A stretch of 64,000 nucleotides of DNA from Lachnoclostridium sp. An138 (GTDB lineage: Bacteria > Bacillota > Clostridia > Lachnospirales > Lachnospiraceae), in the NCBI RefSeq assembly GCF_002160765.1, contig NZ_NFLF01000002.1, positions 218,996-282,995 on the forward strand, written 5' to 3'. The position numbers were made by a program, and so were the translations under genes. Below are positions 17,220 to 25,874 of this stretch, piece after piece. The notes below the pieces were generated by a model that did no database searches, was not told where the DNA came from, and saw only the letters and a program-made list of their open reading frames with translations. The stretch's first letter is position 1. Each line of letters begins with the position of its first letter.

Positions 17220-17345
17220 ATTTAATACGTATTAAATATGTTATAATTTTGCTAAATCCAGCATTCTATAAAAATGAAATTATCACATAATACGTGTTAA
17301 ATGAAAATATCACGTATTAAGTTGCTACATTACGTGTTAAATGAC
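17220..17345. repeat. Third iteron-like set: palindrome plus 20-bp repeats
   Basis: A perfect 18-bp palindrome, ATTTAATACGTATTAAAT, lies at 17220-17237. YACGTRTTAA follows at 17291, 17311 and 17331, spaced exactly 20 bp. The repeats are unlike those of arrays 1 and 2. No Rep gene adjoins them; the nearest gene is the membrane protein ending at 17912. They may be an orphan origin or multiple operator sites. Confidence 0.65.
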
Positions 17346-17911
17346 TAATTTTTCTGTGGCAATTCAGCTCCATGTTCATAGACATCATTCTCTTCCTTCC
17401 CGCCGCTCTTTCTCAAGGCAGATTGAAAAGTAGCAACTCCATATTGAATAAGTAAGTCTAATTTCAGAAGTTTTCCACGCACTTCCGTTGGGGCTGGGGG
17501 TGTATTTTAAATCTGTGTATTTACTTCTTTCATTACAAATTGCAAACCTGTGGTCAATCTGTCAATATCAGCAGTAGTTTCCTTCAGCCCCTTGCAACCA
17601 TATGCAGTCACATGCTAAAATCTAAAATATATTACTTAAAGTCATTTCATTCCTATAAGGAATCAGAACAAGCAGTAATTGACTACATGGATTATCATGC
17701 TAGTCCACGAAATTAAAAACGTTTTAATTGTATGACACCTCTACAGTATAGACACTATCTGCAAACAAAAACCACATAAAAATATCTCCAACTGTACAAT
17801 TACGGTTGGAGATACAAAAACTTTTTGTTTTTCATCTGTCTACTTGACAGAGAGCAGTTCACATCTTAGTGCGACAGCCCCTTTTTCAGTCACTTTAATT
17901 CGTATAAATTA
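17346..17911. other. Gap downstream of the membrane-protein gene
   Basis: No gene. A dyad near 17785-17820, around ATCTCCAACTGTACAATTACGGTTGGAGAT, could terminate the minus-strand operon that ends at 17912: AATCTCCAACCG reads into A/T-rich DNA. Confidence 0.4.
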
Positions 17912-18646
17912 CTATTGCATTGCATCAGTACCGCAAACCGTTTCAACCAATGTAATTGCATAATCAAAGGCATTTCTTTCCACAATTTTTTTTGTCACAA
18001 ATATACAATATATCATAGTCCAAATAATCAGTCCCCAAAATATGCTATATTTCGGTAACGGATTCAAAAATACTTCTTCTAGCTGAAATTCTTCAATACT
18101 AAAAAATTCCTTAATAATTAATACCACATACATCACAACCGCAATCTTTTTACAACCATATAGGTTTCTCCAGTAATTATATTTTTTCAATTCTTGATAT
18201 ACTCTTGGGTAGTCATTACGATTGGAATTAGCGTATACACGTAAATCCTTCACCGCATTGATGTATTTACTATCACTCAAGGTATCCTGTTCTTCTTCAT
18301 CTAATGACATTGGTAATTGGTATTGCTCGCCTTTATCATTAAACCATTTATGATATTTCGTTTTAGACATTTCGTCAATTCTATCATCAGAAAATCGCAT
18401 TACAATAGTTGTCGGCATACCTTTCAGTCTTTTATACATTTTTTCTTGATAAGATTTTCCCCATTCTCTAACAACTCTTGCTAAAAAATAAAGAAGCGCT
18501 GCTGCAATTACAAATTCTATGCTAGCCTCCGTCCATTCTCCAGACAACGCCCCATGACATAATGCTAATACCAATATTGGTAACACCATTATAATTGCCG
18601 GCGCCACTTCTGCCATCATGGTAAAATCATCAAAAACTCTCTTCAT
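17912..18646 (-). CDS. Four-TM membrane protein, candidate effector of a conflict system
   Basis: The 244-residue protein has predicted membrane helices at about 12-33, 42-58, 166-183 and 198-217. Between the pairs lies a cytoplasmic domain of about 100 residues. The segment NDYPRVYQELKKYNYWRNLYG, just before helix 3, looks conserved with 4-TM proteins I have seen in defence-like neighbourhoods; the S-4TM effector type is similar in layout. This is from general pattern only. It is the last gene of a three-gene operon with an MBL-fold hydrolase first, 11 bases after the middle gene. A membrane-disrupting effector role is plausible, not shown. Confidence 0.6.
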   Translation of the reverse strand: MKRVFDDFTMMAEVAPAIIMVLPILVLALCHGALSGEWTEASIEFVIAAALLYFLARVVREWGKSYQEKMYKRLKGMPTTIVMRFSDDRIDEMSKTKYHKWFNDKGEQYQLPMSLDEEEQDTLSDSKYINAVKDLRVYANSNRNDYPRVYQELKKYNYWRNLYGCKKIAVVMYVVLIIKEFFSIEEFQLEEVFLNPLPKYSIFWGLIIWTMIYCIFVTKKIVERNAFDYAITLVETVCGTDAMQ

Positions 18647-18657
18647 TTGTCTCCCCT

Positions 18658-19170
18658 TTAAACTATTACACGATCAAACGCAATCCGTATAGCCTCCATA
18701 AAATCCTTTTCTCGGTTTCGATATAATATTCTTTCAGATTTTGATGTCTTAAATCCAAAAACCCCAATATCACGAATCACATTTGAATCATACTCTCGTC
18801 CAGCTATTACTTCCCGTTCCTGTTTCGCATAATACAACTGTGCAGAGCCATTAAAGCTCTGCATCTGTTGCAAAAGTTTCTTATCTAAATCCACCACTAG
18901 TTTGCATGTGTTGGCCACCACGAAAACGCCTTGCGCTACGCACGGAAGTTCACATAACGCTACAACAATGTAATTATGCGCCGTGATATAAGTTCCATTT
19001 ATCCCATCTCTAGTAATACATTGATAATATTCAAAAAGCCCCTTGGATGACAGACCTAGCTTCTTCTCCCACGAAATATACTTATCCCCAGATACTTCTT
19101 TGATATATTGCAGGCGTGCTCTTCTTTCTGCCACATTCTTATCAATGTCAGCACCTACAATCCAAACCAC
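18658..19170 (-). CDS. Unidentified 170-aa protein between MBL hydrolase and 4-TM protein
   Basis: A soluble protein of mixed alpha/beta character with no motif I recognise. The middle (YIVVALCELPCVAQGVFVVA) is hydrophobic, likely core strands rather than a membrane span. The first codon is GTG at 19170, inside the last codons of the MBL gene (stop 19148-19150). The overlap of about 23 bases supports translational coupling, with a G-rich sequence upstream as ribosome site. Tight packing between an MBL-fold enzyme and a 4-TM protein suggests a dedicated partner, perhaps a sensor, substrate or regulator. Confidence 0.55.
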   Translation of the reverse strand: MVWIVGADIDKNVAERRARLQYIKEVSGDKYISWEKKLGLSSKGLFEYYQCITRDGINGTYITAHNYIVVALCELPCVAQGVFVVANTCKLVVDLDKKLLQQMQSFNGSAQLYYAKQEREVIAGREYDSNVIRDIGVFGFKTSKSERILYRNREKDFMEAIRIAFDRVIV

Positions 19171-20083
19171 CCAGTCTTACCCCCGCAGTGTTCTTGTGAC
19201 CAACACCACGACTCACTTTTTCCTTAGGAAGCTCAACAATGCCCTCTTTTGTATTGTGCGCCGGTGTAAACTTTTCTTGCTTCATCTTTTTTACCAGTTT
19301 GTCTGAACCACCACTATTGTATCCAGAACCGGTATTATCTGAGATCAAAAACTCCTTACAATAAGGATCCTCCAAACTGTCGAAAATCATTTGTGCATCA
19401 TCAAGCTGACCATGATGGGGAAGTTGGATGATATCATAACTTTCGATATCATGTATGTACTTAGGTGTTGCATCACCACAAAGTAACACTTCCATTCCAT
19501 CATCCAAAGTGCATTTCACTTGAATGCTGGCAGCATTCATAACCGTTTCCCCGTCAATAGTTCCTTGACCATCCTCTTCGATAGCCTTAGCAACCACCGG
19601 AATAAACTCCTCTTTTGTCGGCCCAACAACCTGTCCTAATCCTACATCTGTATCCGGAAGCGCACTTTTAACGGTATACCCATACTCTTCTGCTGTAGTA
19701 ACAATCTTCGCAATATTCTCAAATACCTCAAGAATATGTTCGCACGTTTTATTTTTTTTTCTTCTTCCATCATCCAACATCTTGTGGATTTCATCTACAT
19801 CTTTTAAATACAAATGAGTATAGAGAGTTACTGTCCAGTTTCCCTCATTCAAATGTTCCATTAATTTTACCACTCCATCGGAATGGTCCGAATCATCGTG
19901 GGATACTACAATCGAAACATCTGATATTCCTGTATTCTTTTTCAGGAATTCTTTCACCTCATCAGCATGTCTTTCATGCCCACAATCATAAATCATCAGT
20001 TTGCTCCCACTAAATCCCAGAATGCAATCTCCGAATCTAGTATCCTTGTCGCCATCATAATGGCTCAATGCTCTTACTTTCAT
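19148..20083 (-). CDS. MBL-fold metallohydrolase (ComEC-like)
   Basis: The 311-residue enzyme has metal-binding motif HDDSDHSDG (residues about 62-70, the HxxxDH core), LLCGDATPKY (conserved Asp after a buried strand) and LPHHGQLDD near residue 230. These are the features of ComEC/Rec2-like and related metallo-beta-lactamase-fold hydrolases. No membrane segment is present, so it is a free cytoplasmic enzyme. The ATG at 20083 has AAGGAGG 7 bases upstream and is preferred over an ATG 12 codons earlier. It heads an operon with two unknown genes and faces an XRE regulator. Substrate unknown; nucleotide or nucleic acid is likely for the fold. Confidence 0.8.
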   Translation of the reverse strand: MKVRALSHYDGDKDTRFGDCILGFSGSKLMIYDCGHERHADEVKEFLKKNTGISDVSIVVSHDDSDHSDGVVKLMEHLNEGNWTVTLYTHLYLKDVDEIHKMLDDGRRKKNKTCEHILEVFENIAKIVTTAEEYGYTVKSALPDTDVGLGQVVGPTKEEFIPVVAKAIEEDGQGTIDGETVMNAASIQVKCTLDDGMEVLLCGDATPKYIHDIESYDIIQLPHHGQLDDAQMIFDSLEDPYCKEFLISDNTGSGYNSGGSDKLVKKMKQEKFTPAHNTKEGIVELPKEKVSRGVGHKNTAGVRLGGLDCRC

Positions 20084-20152
20084 ATAAAAAGCCTCCTTTG
20101 AATTATTTTTGCAGCTCAAAGAAGACCGATGTTTTCAAACAAACGTTCCGAA

Positions 20153-20181
20153 TTGTCAACCTGTCCAACCCATGTTATAAT
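20153..20181 (+). promoter_or_regulatory. Promoter of a probable small RNA
   Basis: TTGTCA at 20153-20158 and TATAAT at 20176-20181 with a 17-bp spacer. No open reading frame follows before a terminator at 20224-20264. Confidence 0.6.
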
Positions 20182-20187
20182 ATGTTT

Positions 20188-20264
20188 GCCTAAAGATTAT
20201 ATATAACATGTAATCAAGATTGAACCGGTAGCGAATGTATGAATAGCTATCGGTTTTTCTTTTT
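20188..20264 (+). ncRNA. Probable small RNA divergent from the MBL operon
   Basis: A near-consensus promoter ends at 20181, so the RNA would begin about 20188. ACCGGTAGC (20224-20232) pairs with GCTATCGGT (20246-20254), nine base pairs with one G-U, and runs into TTTTTC. The predicted RNA is about 75 nt. It lies between the MBL operon and the XRE gene, pointing toward the latter, about 175 bases before its start. It could be an antisense or guide-like regulator of the system, or a short attenuated leader. Confidence 0.5.
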
Positions 20265-20387
20265 CCAGCTCTAGCACTCATTTCGTCAAAGCGCTAATAA
20301 TAGTATATTCCTGTCTTTTTTATTTGTCAAGACGCTTCGAAAATATTTTCTGTTATTTTTTTAATTTGTATTTTATTTCGGTAATAT

Positions 20388-20415
20388 TTGACTTTTACTA
20401 TTTTTGTGATATAAT
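20388..20415 (+). promoter_or_regulatory. Promoter of the XRE regulator
   Basis: TTGACT at 20388-20393 and TATAAT at 20410-20415, 16 bp apart. AGGAGGG at 20429-20435 precedes the ATG at 20441. Confidence 0.75.
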
Positions 20416-20440
20416 ATAAGCATCTATAGGAGGGACACAT

Positions 20441-21451
20441 ATGAGTGACTTTTTTTCTTTAAAAACAGTTCAAATAACACCCGAACTGGGTATGGCTTTA
20501 AAAAGCTTTAGAATAGAAAACGAAGTAACCGCTACATCTATCGTTGAAGAATTTTCCAAATCCTCTAGTTACATCACCAAATTAGAAAAAGGAGAAATAA
20601 AAAAGATTGATGGAGAGTTTTTCTTAAAACTATGCAACTATATTACTAAAACAGAAAATGGACTTTCTATGTTTCTTTCCAAACTTAGTCGTGATTTTCG
20701 AGAATATTCATCCGAAACCCAAATAACTATAATTAATATTGATGATCTGCTAATTGACCACACTGTTTCTCCCCAATTAATCTCCGATATTAATAATTAT
20801 TTGGAAAGCCATGATATAAGCATCGAACAATTAGTAAACAAAATTAATGCAAATGAAGATATCCAAAATAATATAGATTTCGAAACTGCTCCCAAAAATG
20901 AATGGATTGTTTCCGGCAATAGCAACAACGAAAAAAACTATATCATAAAATTAGATATCCCGCGTTCTTATATTGAAAATCTTCTTGCCGGGAAAATAAC
21001 CACCATTCATTTTGTAATAGGCAAAGCGATATTATACTCACTCTATCGATTAGGTAATGAAGATGATGCCGCCACCTTGGCCAACAGCAAATTGCAAATC
21101 AATAATATAATTCATTATGTTCGTCCTAATTACATCGCCTTTAATGATGAAAACATGGATAATTTATTTGGCGGATTACCTGTTGAAGCATCTGAAGCAC
21201 TTCAATTTATTACCTCAACCTTGAAGCTTGTTACAAATCTAACAAAAGAAAATGATTATGGCCCAAAACGCATCCAACAAATCAAGGCCAACCTAGAGTC
21301 TGATCTTGGTTTTGCATTTGCTTTTATGTCTCTCAACATAGAAGAACTGGCGCCTAAAAGCAAAGCAGTAAAAGAAAAATTTTTAAAAGAACTCAAAACA
21401 CTAATTGAAAAATATTCTCTAGCAGATGCTGGACTAGATACTTATGACTAA
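20441..21451 (+). CDS. XRE-family regulator with large C-terminal domain
   Basis: The 336-residue protein has an N-terminal helix-turn-helix (residues 13-60; SIVEEFSKSSSYITKLEKGE) of the lambda-repressor type. A long, mostly helical region of unknown fold follows. The C-terminal domain is too large for a plain repressor and may be a sensor. It is transcribed away from the MBL/4-TM operon and is the likely regulator of it and of the small RNA between them. Codon use is strongly AT-biased, like the operon it faces and unlike the core genes at the right end, which suggests the four genes arrived together. Confidence 0.75.
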   Translation: MSDFFSLKTVQITPELGMALKSFRIENEVTATSIVEEFSKSSSYITKLEKGEIKKIDGEFFLKLCNYITKTENGLSMFLSKLSRDFREYSSETQITIINIDDLLIDHTVSPQLISDINNYLESHDISIEQLVNKINANEDIQNNIDFETAPKNEWIVSGNSNNEKNYIIKLDIPRSYIENLLAGKITTIHFVIGKAILYSLYRLGNEDDAATLANSKLQINNIIHYVRPNYIAFNDENMDNLFGGLPVEASEALQFITSTLKLVTNLTKENDYGPKRIQQIKANLESDLGFAFAFMSLNIEELAPKSKAVKEKFLKELKTLIEKYSLADAGLDTYD

Positions 21452-21480
21452 ATAATTATTTTATTTCTATTTCTACATAA

Positions 21481-21526
21481 AAAGAGGGTAGTAAAAATGG
21501 AATTACCCCCATTCTTATCACCCTCT
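21481..21526. terminator. Dyad downstream of the XRE gene
   Basis: AAGAGGGT pairs with ACCCTCTT across about 30 bases. It lies between the convergent XRE gene and the decayed TnpC-like gene, so it may terminate both. It has no long T tract. Confidence 0.4.
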
Positions 21527-21863
21527 TATACTTTACACATTCGTTTCAATTTCTCAATCTCTTCCTGCAATCTCTCCACCTGCCGTCCCAAAAGAAATAT
21601 CTTCCATTCCATGGCCCGAGCAAAAATCAATCTTCTTGGATTGCGATACGTTACTACCCGCTACTTCTCTAATACACGCTCCAGATCTCCCTCACTCTTT
21701 CATTGCTGTAGAAAAACCTTCTGAAAAAGCCGGTTTTTCAGACCAAGTCACAGATGGTTATTGATTCCCCCTCCTCAAGATTTCGGATAAGCGTGATTGT
21801 CAGCTTTTCTTTTTCCATACTCTTTTCCCGGTTCTTTTCTACCATTACATCATATCTGGCCAT
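21526..21863 (-). pseudogene. Decayed DUF6262/TnpC-type transposition gene
   Basis: From ATG 21863 the frame reads EKEKLTITLIRNLEEGESIT then ICDLV, a TGA, and KTGFFRRFFYSNERVREIW. It then frameshifts and ends LLGRQVERLQEEIEKLKR. Order and motifs (basic helix, a VRKTG-type helix-turn-helix followed by FFY, a C-terminal coiled coil) match DUF6262 or TnpC proteins. Those accompany the two tyrosine recombinases of Tn554-type elements. At least one nonsense codon and one frameshift are present, so it is dead. In the 70 bases upstream a frame with QDILGHSGNGTIRDAAGAY may be the tail of the recombinase. Confidence 0.6.
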
Positions 21864-22138
21864 AATTCATCTCATCCTTTCACGATGTCTCGTGTCTTTT
21901 CTTCGTATTGTTCCTGTATCTCCTTGTCTCTCGCTTCATGACCAGAGCAGAGCGGATATGCGCCGGCAGCATCTCTTATCGTTCCGTTTCCCGAATGTCC
22001 CAAAATATCCTGCTCTTCTGCTAAAGCTGCCTGGAACATCAATTAAATCTATAGTTTTCCAGCCCTGTATCCCAGACATTGCCTGTCCGGTGAATAACAG
22101 ATTTTCTGTTTCATCGGAACAACAGGAATAAGAAATAT

Positions 22139-22174
22139 GGAAAATGCCCGCCTCATAAACAGGCGGACATTTCA
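22139..22174. terminator. Bidirectional terminator-like dyad
   Basis: AAATGCCCGCCT pairs with AGGCGGACATTT with one mismatch across a 7-base loop. It sits at the end of the ATPase gene (stop 22205) and the start of the transposon remnant. Confidence 0.55.
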
Positions 22175-22204
22175 TTTAGATTTCTTTATATTTCTGGATA
22201 ATAT

Positions 22205-23416
22205 TTAATATTCAGAACTGAGCAGGAAGTCTGCTATGTGCATGGTCTTGATTCCTTCGTAATTCCCCCCGGCAAATTCGTCGGTTGTGAGAACATATTT
22301 AGGATAGTTGTCGTGTATTTCAAGCAGACGGTCATATTCACGCTTTTCTGTTTTCATAGACTTCAGCTCCTGCGTGACCTGGACATAGATTTTCTCGTTC
22401 TGCCTTACGGCAACAAAACCAATCTCACCATCACCAGCTTTCCCCACATAGACCGTGTATCCCCGTCGGCAAAGTTCCAGGTACACAATATTTTCAAGAC
22501 TGGAAGCTACGCTGTCTGTGTTATAGCCGAGAACGCTGTATCGCAAAGCAACATCGGCAAGGTAAAATTTCTCCTGCGTTTTTAGAATTTCCTTTCCCTT
22601 CAGATCATACCTTGAGCAGCGGTGAAGCAAATATGCTTTTTCCAGCTTTTCCAAATAGCTGTAAACCGTTTCATTATCGAGAGAGCGTCGTTCCGATTTC
22701 AGGTAATCCGCAATCGACTTTGCCGAAAAGGTGTTTCCAACATTGTTGAAGGTATATTTTACAACGCGCTCTAACTGGTCGATTTTCCTGACCTGATTTC
22801 GCTTTACAATATCCGAAAAAATCGTGGAATTGTATATATCCCGGACAATCGTATAAATTTCATCCTGAGAAAGCTCCTGCAAATGGGTCGCTGGAAATCC
22901 GCCCAGACGAACATAATTGACAAGCTCGGCCCTGGGCTCTTTGACGGAAGTGAACCTGCTCCTAAACATCAGATATTCATCAAAAGACAGCGTGAAAATG
23001 CGGAACGAAATATATCTTCCGGTAAGATAGGTTGCTATTTCAGAAGACATCATTCTGGAGTTGGAACCTGTTACATATATGTCAACATCAAAATCCGATG
23101 CCAATGAATTTACAACCTTTTCCCAGCCCTGGATTTCCTGAACCTCATCCAGAAATAAATAGGTTTTTCCTTTTGATGAGAGCTTTCCTTTTAATTGAGC
23201 GTACATCTGCATTGCCGTCATATCTTCGTACTCCATAGAATCATACCGGCAGCTTACAATGCGCTCAGATGAGATGTTCCGCTCCGTTTCAAGCCGCTCT
23301 ATTATCATTTTCAGCATTGTGGATTTTCCGCAGCGGCGCACACCCGTGAGTATTTTTACAAAGGGGGTATCTACATAGGGCATGATTCTGTCTACATACA
23401 AAGGTCTGTAAATCAT
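22205..23416 (-). CDS. AAA-family ATPase with DUF4143 domain
   Basis: A 403-residue member of the widespread AAA_14/DUF4143 family. Walker A is GVRRCGKST near residue 26. Walker B is YLFLDEVQEI near 92, followed by a GSNSRMM sensor-like stretch. DUF4143 covers about 195-340 and ends in a restriction-nuclease-like tail (VYVGKAGDGEIGFVAV, IYVQVTQEL). The function of these proteins is unproven. The ATG at 23416 has GGAGG 8 bases upstream and is chosen over one seven codons earlier. A perfect palindrome about 57 bases upstream is probably its operator. Confidence 0.85.
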   Translation of the reverse strand: MIYRPLYVDRIMPYVDTPFVKILTGVRRCGKSTMLKMIIERLETERNISSERIVSCRYDSMEYEDMTAMQMYAQLKGKLSSKGKTYLFLDEVQEIQGWEKVVNSLASDFDVDIYVTGSNSRMMSSEIATYLTGRYISFRIFTLSFDEYLMFRSRFTSVKEPRAELVNYVRLGGFPATHLQELSQDEIYTIVRDIYNSTIFSDIVKRNQVRKIDQLERVVKYTFNNVGNTFSAKSIADYLKSERRSLDNETVYSYLEKLEKAYLLHRCSRYDLKGKEILKTQEKFYLADVALRYSVLGYNTDSVASSLENIVYLELCRRGYTVYVGKAGDGEIGFVAVRQNEKIYVQVTQELKSMKTEKREYDRLLEIHDNYPKYVLTTDEFAGGNYEGIKTMHIADFLLSSEY

Positions 23417-23472
23417 CGTAACCACCTCCATTTGCAAATAGTATATCGCAAAATCCTCAAATAATCAATTAA

Positions 23473-23493
23473 TTTGCGGTTATAAACCGCAAA
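23473..23493. promoter_or_regulatory. Palindromic operator-like site upstream of the ATPase
   Basis: TTTGCGGTT-ATA-AACCGCAAA is a perfect inverted repeat. A half-like ATCGCAAAAT lies nearer the gene at about 23445. The site is well placed to control the ATPase gene starting at 23416, possibly by its own product. The rest of the gap to 23712 shows no gene. Confidence 0.5.
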
Positions 23494-23712
23494 ACTTTTC
23501 AATATTTATTTTAAACTTTATTCAGATATTCTAAGACTCTGCTTCCTATCTTTGTAACACAGATACCATTCTTTTTGCGTTCTTAAAAAGATCGACCCGT
23601 GGCCTTCTGGCAACCGCCCCACTCCATGCCCATGTTGACAGTATCCTGTTCCTGCACTATCCTGTTAATCTCCACCAGTACTCAAAATAATGAATGTGAG
23701 ATTATACAGACT

Positions 23713-24252
23713 CTATCGAGTTATGAAATTTTCCGCCTTTATCAGCCATTCCTTCTTTATTTCCCATAATACTGCCTGCGTGCTCACTGGCGCATCCTCT
23801 TCACCCTCAATTCGATAGGTAATATCAAATATCTTTTCCCAGCTTTTCAGTTTCTCCGTCTCAGAACAATTTTCTATTTTTCCATCTTTTGAAAATCTGA
23901 GCGGTATATCGTTAAGGACAAAATGCCAATAATCAAAATCTGAAAGCAAAATATGTTTTTCCGGCACATCTATGGTAAGCAAAGTAATCGGTGTCCCTTT
24001 CTCCCCACAGCCTCTCCCATGCGTTCTCATATCGGGGCGTTTCCGTTTCCCTTCCCACTGATACCATGCCCATACCGGATATACAATACCTCTCGGCGGA
24101 TCCCCTATCCTTTTTATCATTTGCTCTGCCATCCACCGATACGATTCCCTGAAATCATCAAGGCATGGCGAATGCTGCCCATCTGCCTGAAGAGTCCCTG
24201 TATCCATCATTTTCTTATACGCGTCCCGATGCTGTATCGTCCATAAGAGCAT
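23713..24252 (-). CDS. DUF3841 domain protein
   Basis: The 179-residue protein matches the DUF3841 pattern along its length: MLLWTIQHRDAYKKMMDTG at the start, YRWMAEQMIKRIGDPP, YPVWAWYQWEGKRKRPDMR in the middle and SDFDYWHFVLN. The family is a small cytoplasmic one of unknown function, found scattered in Firmicutes and often alone. GGAGAAG precedes the ATG. The gene stands alone between the ATPase and the AlbA_2 gene, all on the minus strand but with independent spacing. No catalytic residues are known. Confidence 0.8.
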   Translation of the reverse strand: MLLWTIQHRDAYKKMMDTGTLQADGQHSPCLDDFRESYRWMAEQMIKRIGDPPRGIVYPVWAWYQWEGKRKRPDMRTHGRGCGEKGTPITLLTIDVPEKHILLSDFDYWHFVLNDIPLRFSKDGKIENCSETEKLKSWEKIFDITYRIEGEEDAPVSTQAVLWEIKKEWLIKAENFITR

Positions 24253-24368
24253 CTTGCTTCTCCATTATTAGGCTTCACGATTTCAACAAGTACAACCATA
24301 AGGCTATTATATCTGGTCAGTCTCGTTTTCCGTGAATCGATTTTATACGCTGCCACCATGCCGCCTTT

Positions 24369-25874
24369 TTACTTCAAGACTATCCATGTTCCCTTTCGGT
24401 CAGACCCACTACGCCGGATAAATCCTCTATCCTTTAATTTTTTTATTGTCCGACTAACAGTGGATTTAGAGACTTCCGCCAAACCAGCAATCTGATCTGC
24501 AGATAAACCCGGATTGCGCCAAATCACTTCAAAAACTGCCCTCTCATTCTTATTCAATGCCTTGGTTACACTGTCATTTTCAATGTCATTTACATTGTCA
24601 TTTTGACTATCATCCAACTCTTTCTTCACAAAATCCGGATGGAAGAAAAGAGTAGTCGCAAAATAGGTGCGCTCCTCATCCGTTTCAAATAACGGCTCCG
24701 GAGAACCATTATTACGCAGAGCATTGCGAATCTTACGGAATCCGGTATTGCGTCCTTCTGTCAAGTGCATTTCCTTCAAAAATTCACCAATCCGGCGGTT
24801 ACGGTACCGGCGGCTGAACACGCGGTACTCACGCAGTCCTTCCTGACTAATAGACCGGTCCGCACCAGGATGGCTAACAATAATCATTCGATCCGGCTCT
24901 ACACGTACCTCAATCGGTTCCCGTACATCATATCCCTTATGATAGACGGCGTTCGAGAGAGCTTCCTCCACAGCCGCAAACGGAATATTGAAAAATCTCC
25001 TGGCTTCTGCTATGCCGTCTACTTTGATGACCTGCTCCTGTATGATACTGTTCCTGATATATAACAATGCCTCCCGAAGCTGCTGATGAAGCGGTCCTTT
25101 GAATGTCTTTTCCCGAATCCGATCTCCAGTATCATCTGGAAACTCTACCACATCAATCTGAGCATAGGGGAAGAAGCGTTCCGGTTCCAGACTGAAGAAC
25201 ATTAAACCTACGTTTTTGGGTTTTGTATATTCCGGCAGAGTACTGATGATATTCATGCTTTTGCACAGATCCACAAAATCCATACTCTCCGACTCCTGAT
25301 ATAAAGAGCTTCCTATTTCCTTCAGATAACTTTGAATCAGTGTGATATTCAGATCCGCCAGCTCTGCCTCGTGGTTGACACGATCATCAAAGGGAATGTT
25401 GTTAGCCAAATTATACAAATCCCTCTTTTCTGCTTCAGACGGAACGATAGTGCTGGCCATTTTGCGAATATAATAAATTCTTTCTCTATTATCTTTACTC
25501 ATATTTTTTGGCGCGGAATACGGCCTGGAATTTCCGCCCGGCGCCCAGACCACAATAAACTTTTTTCCCTCATAATCTGCCACTTCCACAATAGGAAGAT
25601 ACTCCGGCTGGATCAGTTTACATTTATTGAGCATGTCCTTAAGATAACCATCTATTTTCTCTGCCGGCACACCCTGCAGCGGATACTCAGGCCGTCCGTT
25701 CTTCTCCCGGACACCGATTACAAGATAACCGCCGCCCCAGTTATCTATATCATTTGCAAAGGCGCAGATGGTTTTCAACGAAGCCTCTGCATCCCATGTT
25801 TCTTTAAATTCTATTCTCGCCCACTCTACTACATTTCCGGAAAGCAGGGTCTTTATATTGGTTGGCACCGCCAT
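24369..25874 (-). CDS. AlbA_2 (Schlafen-like) ATP-binding regulator with winged helix
   Basis: A 501-residue protein. AlbA_2 domain at about 10-130 (ARIEFKETWD, NWGGGYLVIGVRE). ATPase-like domain at about 285-390 (AAVEEALSNAVYHKGY, EGRNTGFRKI). A winged-helix DNA-binding domain at the C-terminus (GLSADQIAGLAEVSKSTVSR) begins at about 455. The layout is the same as the protein at 7345, but sequence and base composition differ, so they are independent members. GAGGAGG lies 7 bases before the ATG. It acts probably as a transcription regulator; target unknown. Confidence 0.85.
   Translation of the reverse strand: MAVPTNIKTLLSGNVVEWARIEFKETWDAEASLKTICAFANDIDNWGGGYLVIGVREKNGRPEYPLQGVPAEKIDGYLKDMLNKCKLIQPEYLPIVEVADYEGKKFIVVWAPGGNSRPYSAPKNMSKDNRERIYYIRKMASTIVPSEAEKRDLYNLANNIPFDDRVNHEAELADLNITLIQSYLKEIGSSLYQESESMDFVDLCKSMNIISTLPEYTKPKNVGLMFFSLEPERFFPYAQIDVVEFPDDTGDRIREKTFKGPLHQQLREALLYIRNSIIQEQVIKVDGIAEARRFFNIPFAAVEEALSNAVYHKGYDVREPIEVRVEPDRMIIVSHPGADRSISQEGLREYRVFSRRYRNRRIGEFLKEMHLTEGRNTGFRKIRNALRNNGSPEPLFETDEERTYFATTLFFHPDFVKKELDDSQNDNVNDIENDSVTKALNKNERAVFEVIWRNPGLSADQIAGLAEVSKSTVSRTIKKLKDRGFIRRSGSDRKGTWIVLK

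Noticed and set aside
18658..20083. Fusion of the MBL-fold and 170-aa proteins
   Set aside because: The MBL gene has its own stop at 19148-19150 and the next gene starts in another frame; overlap by about 23 bases is ordinary operon coupling.
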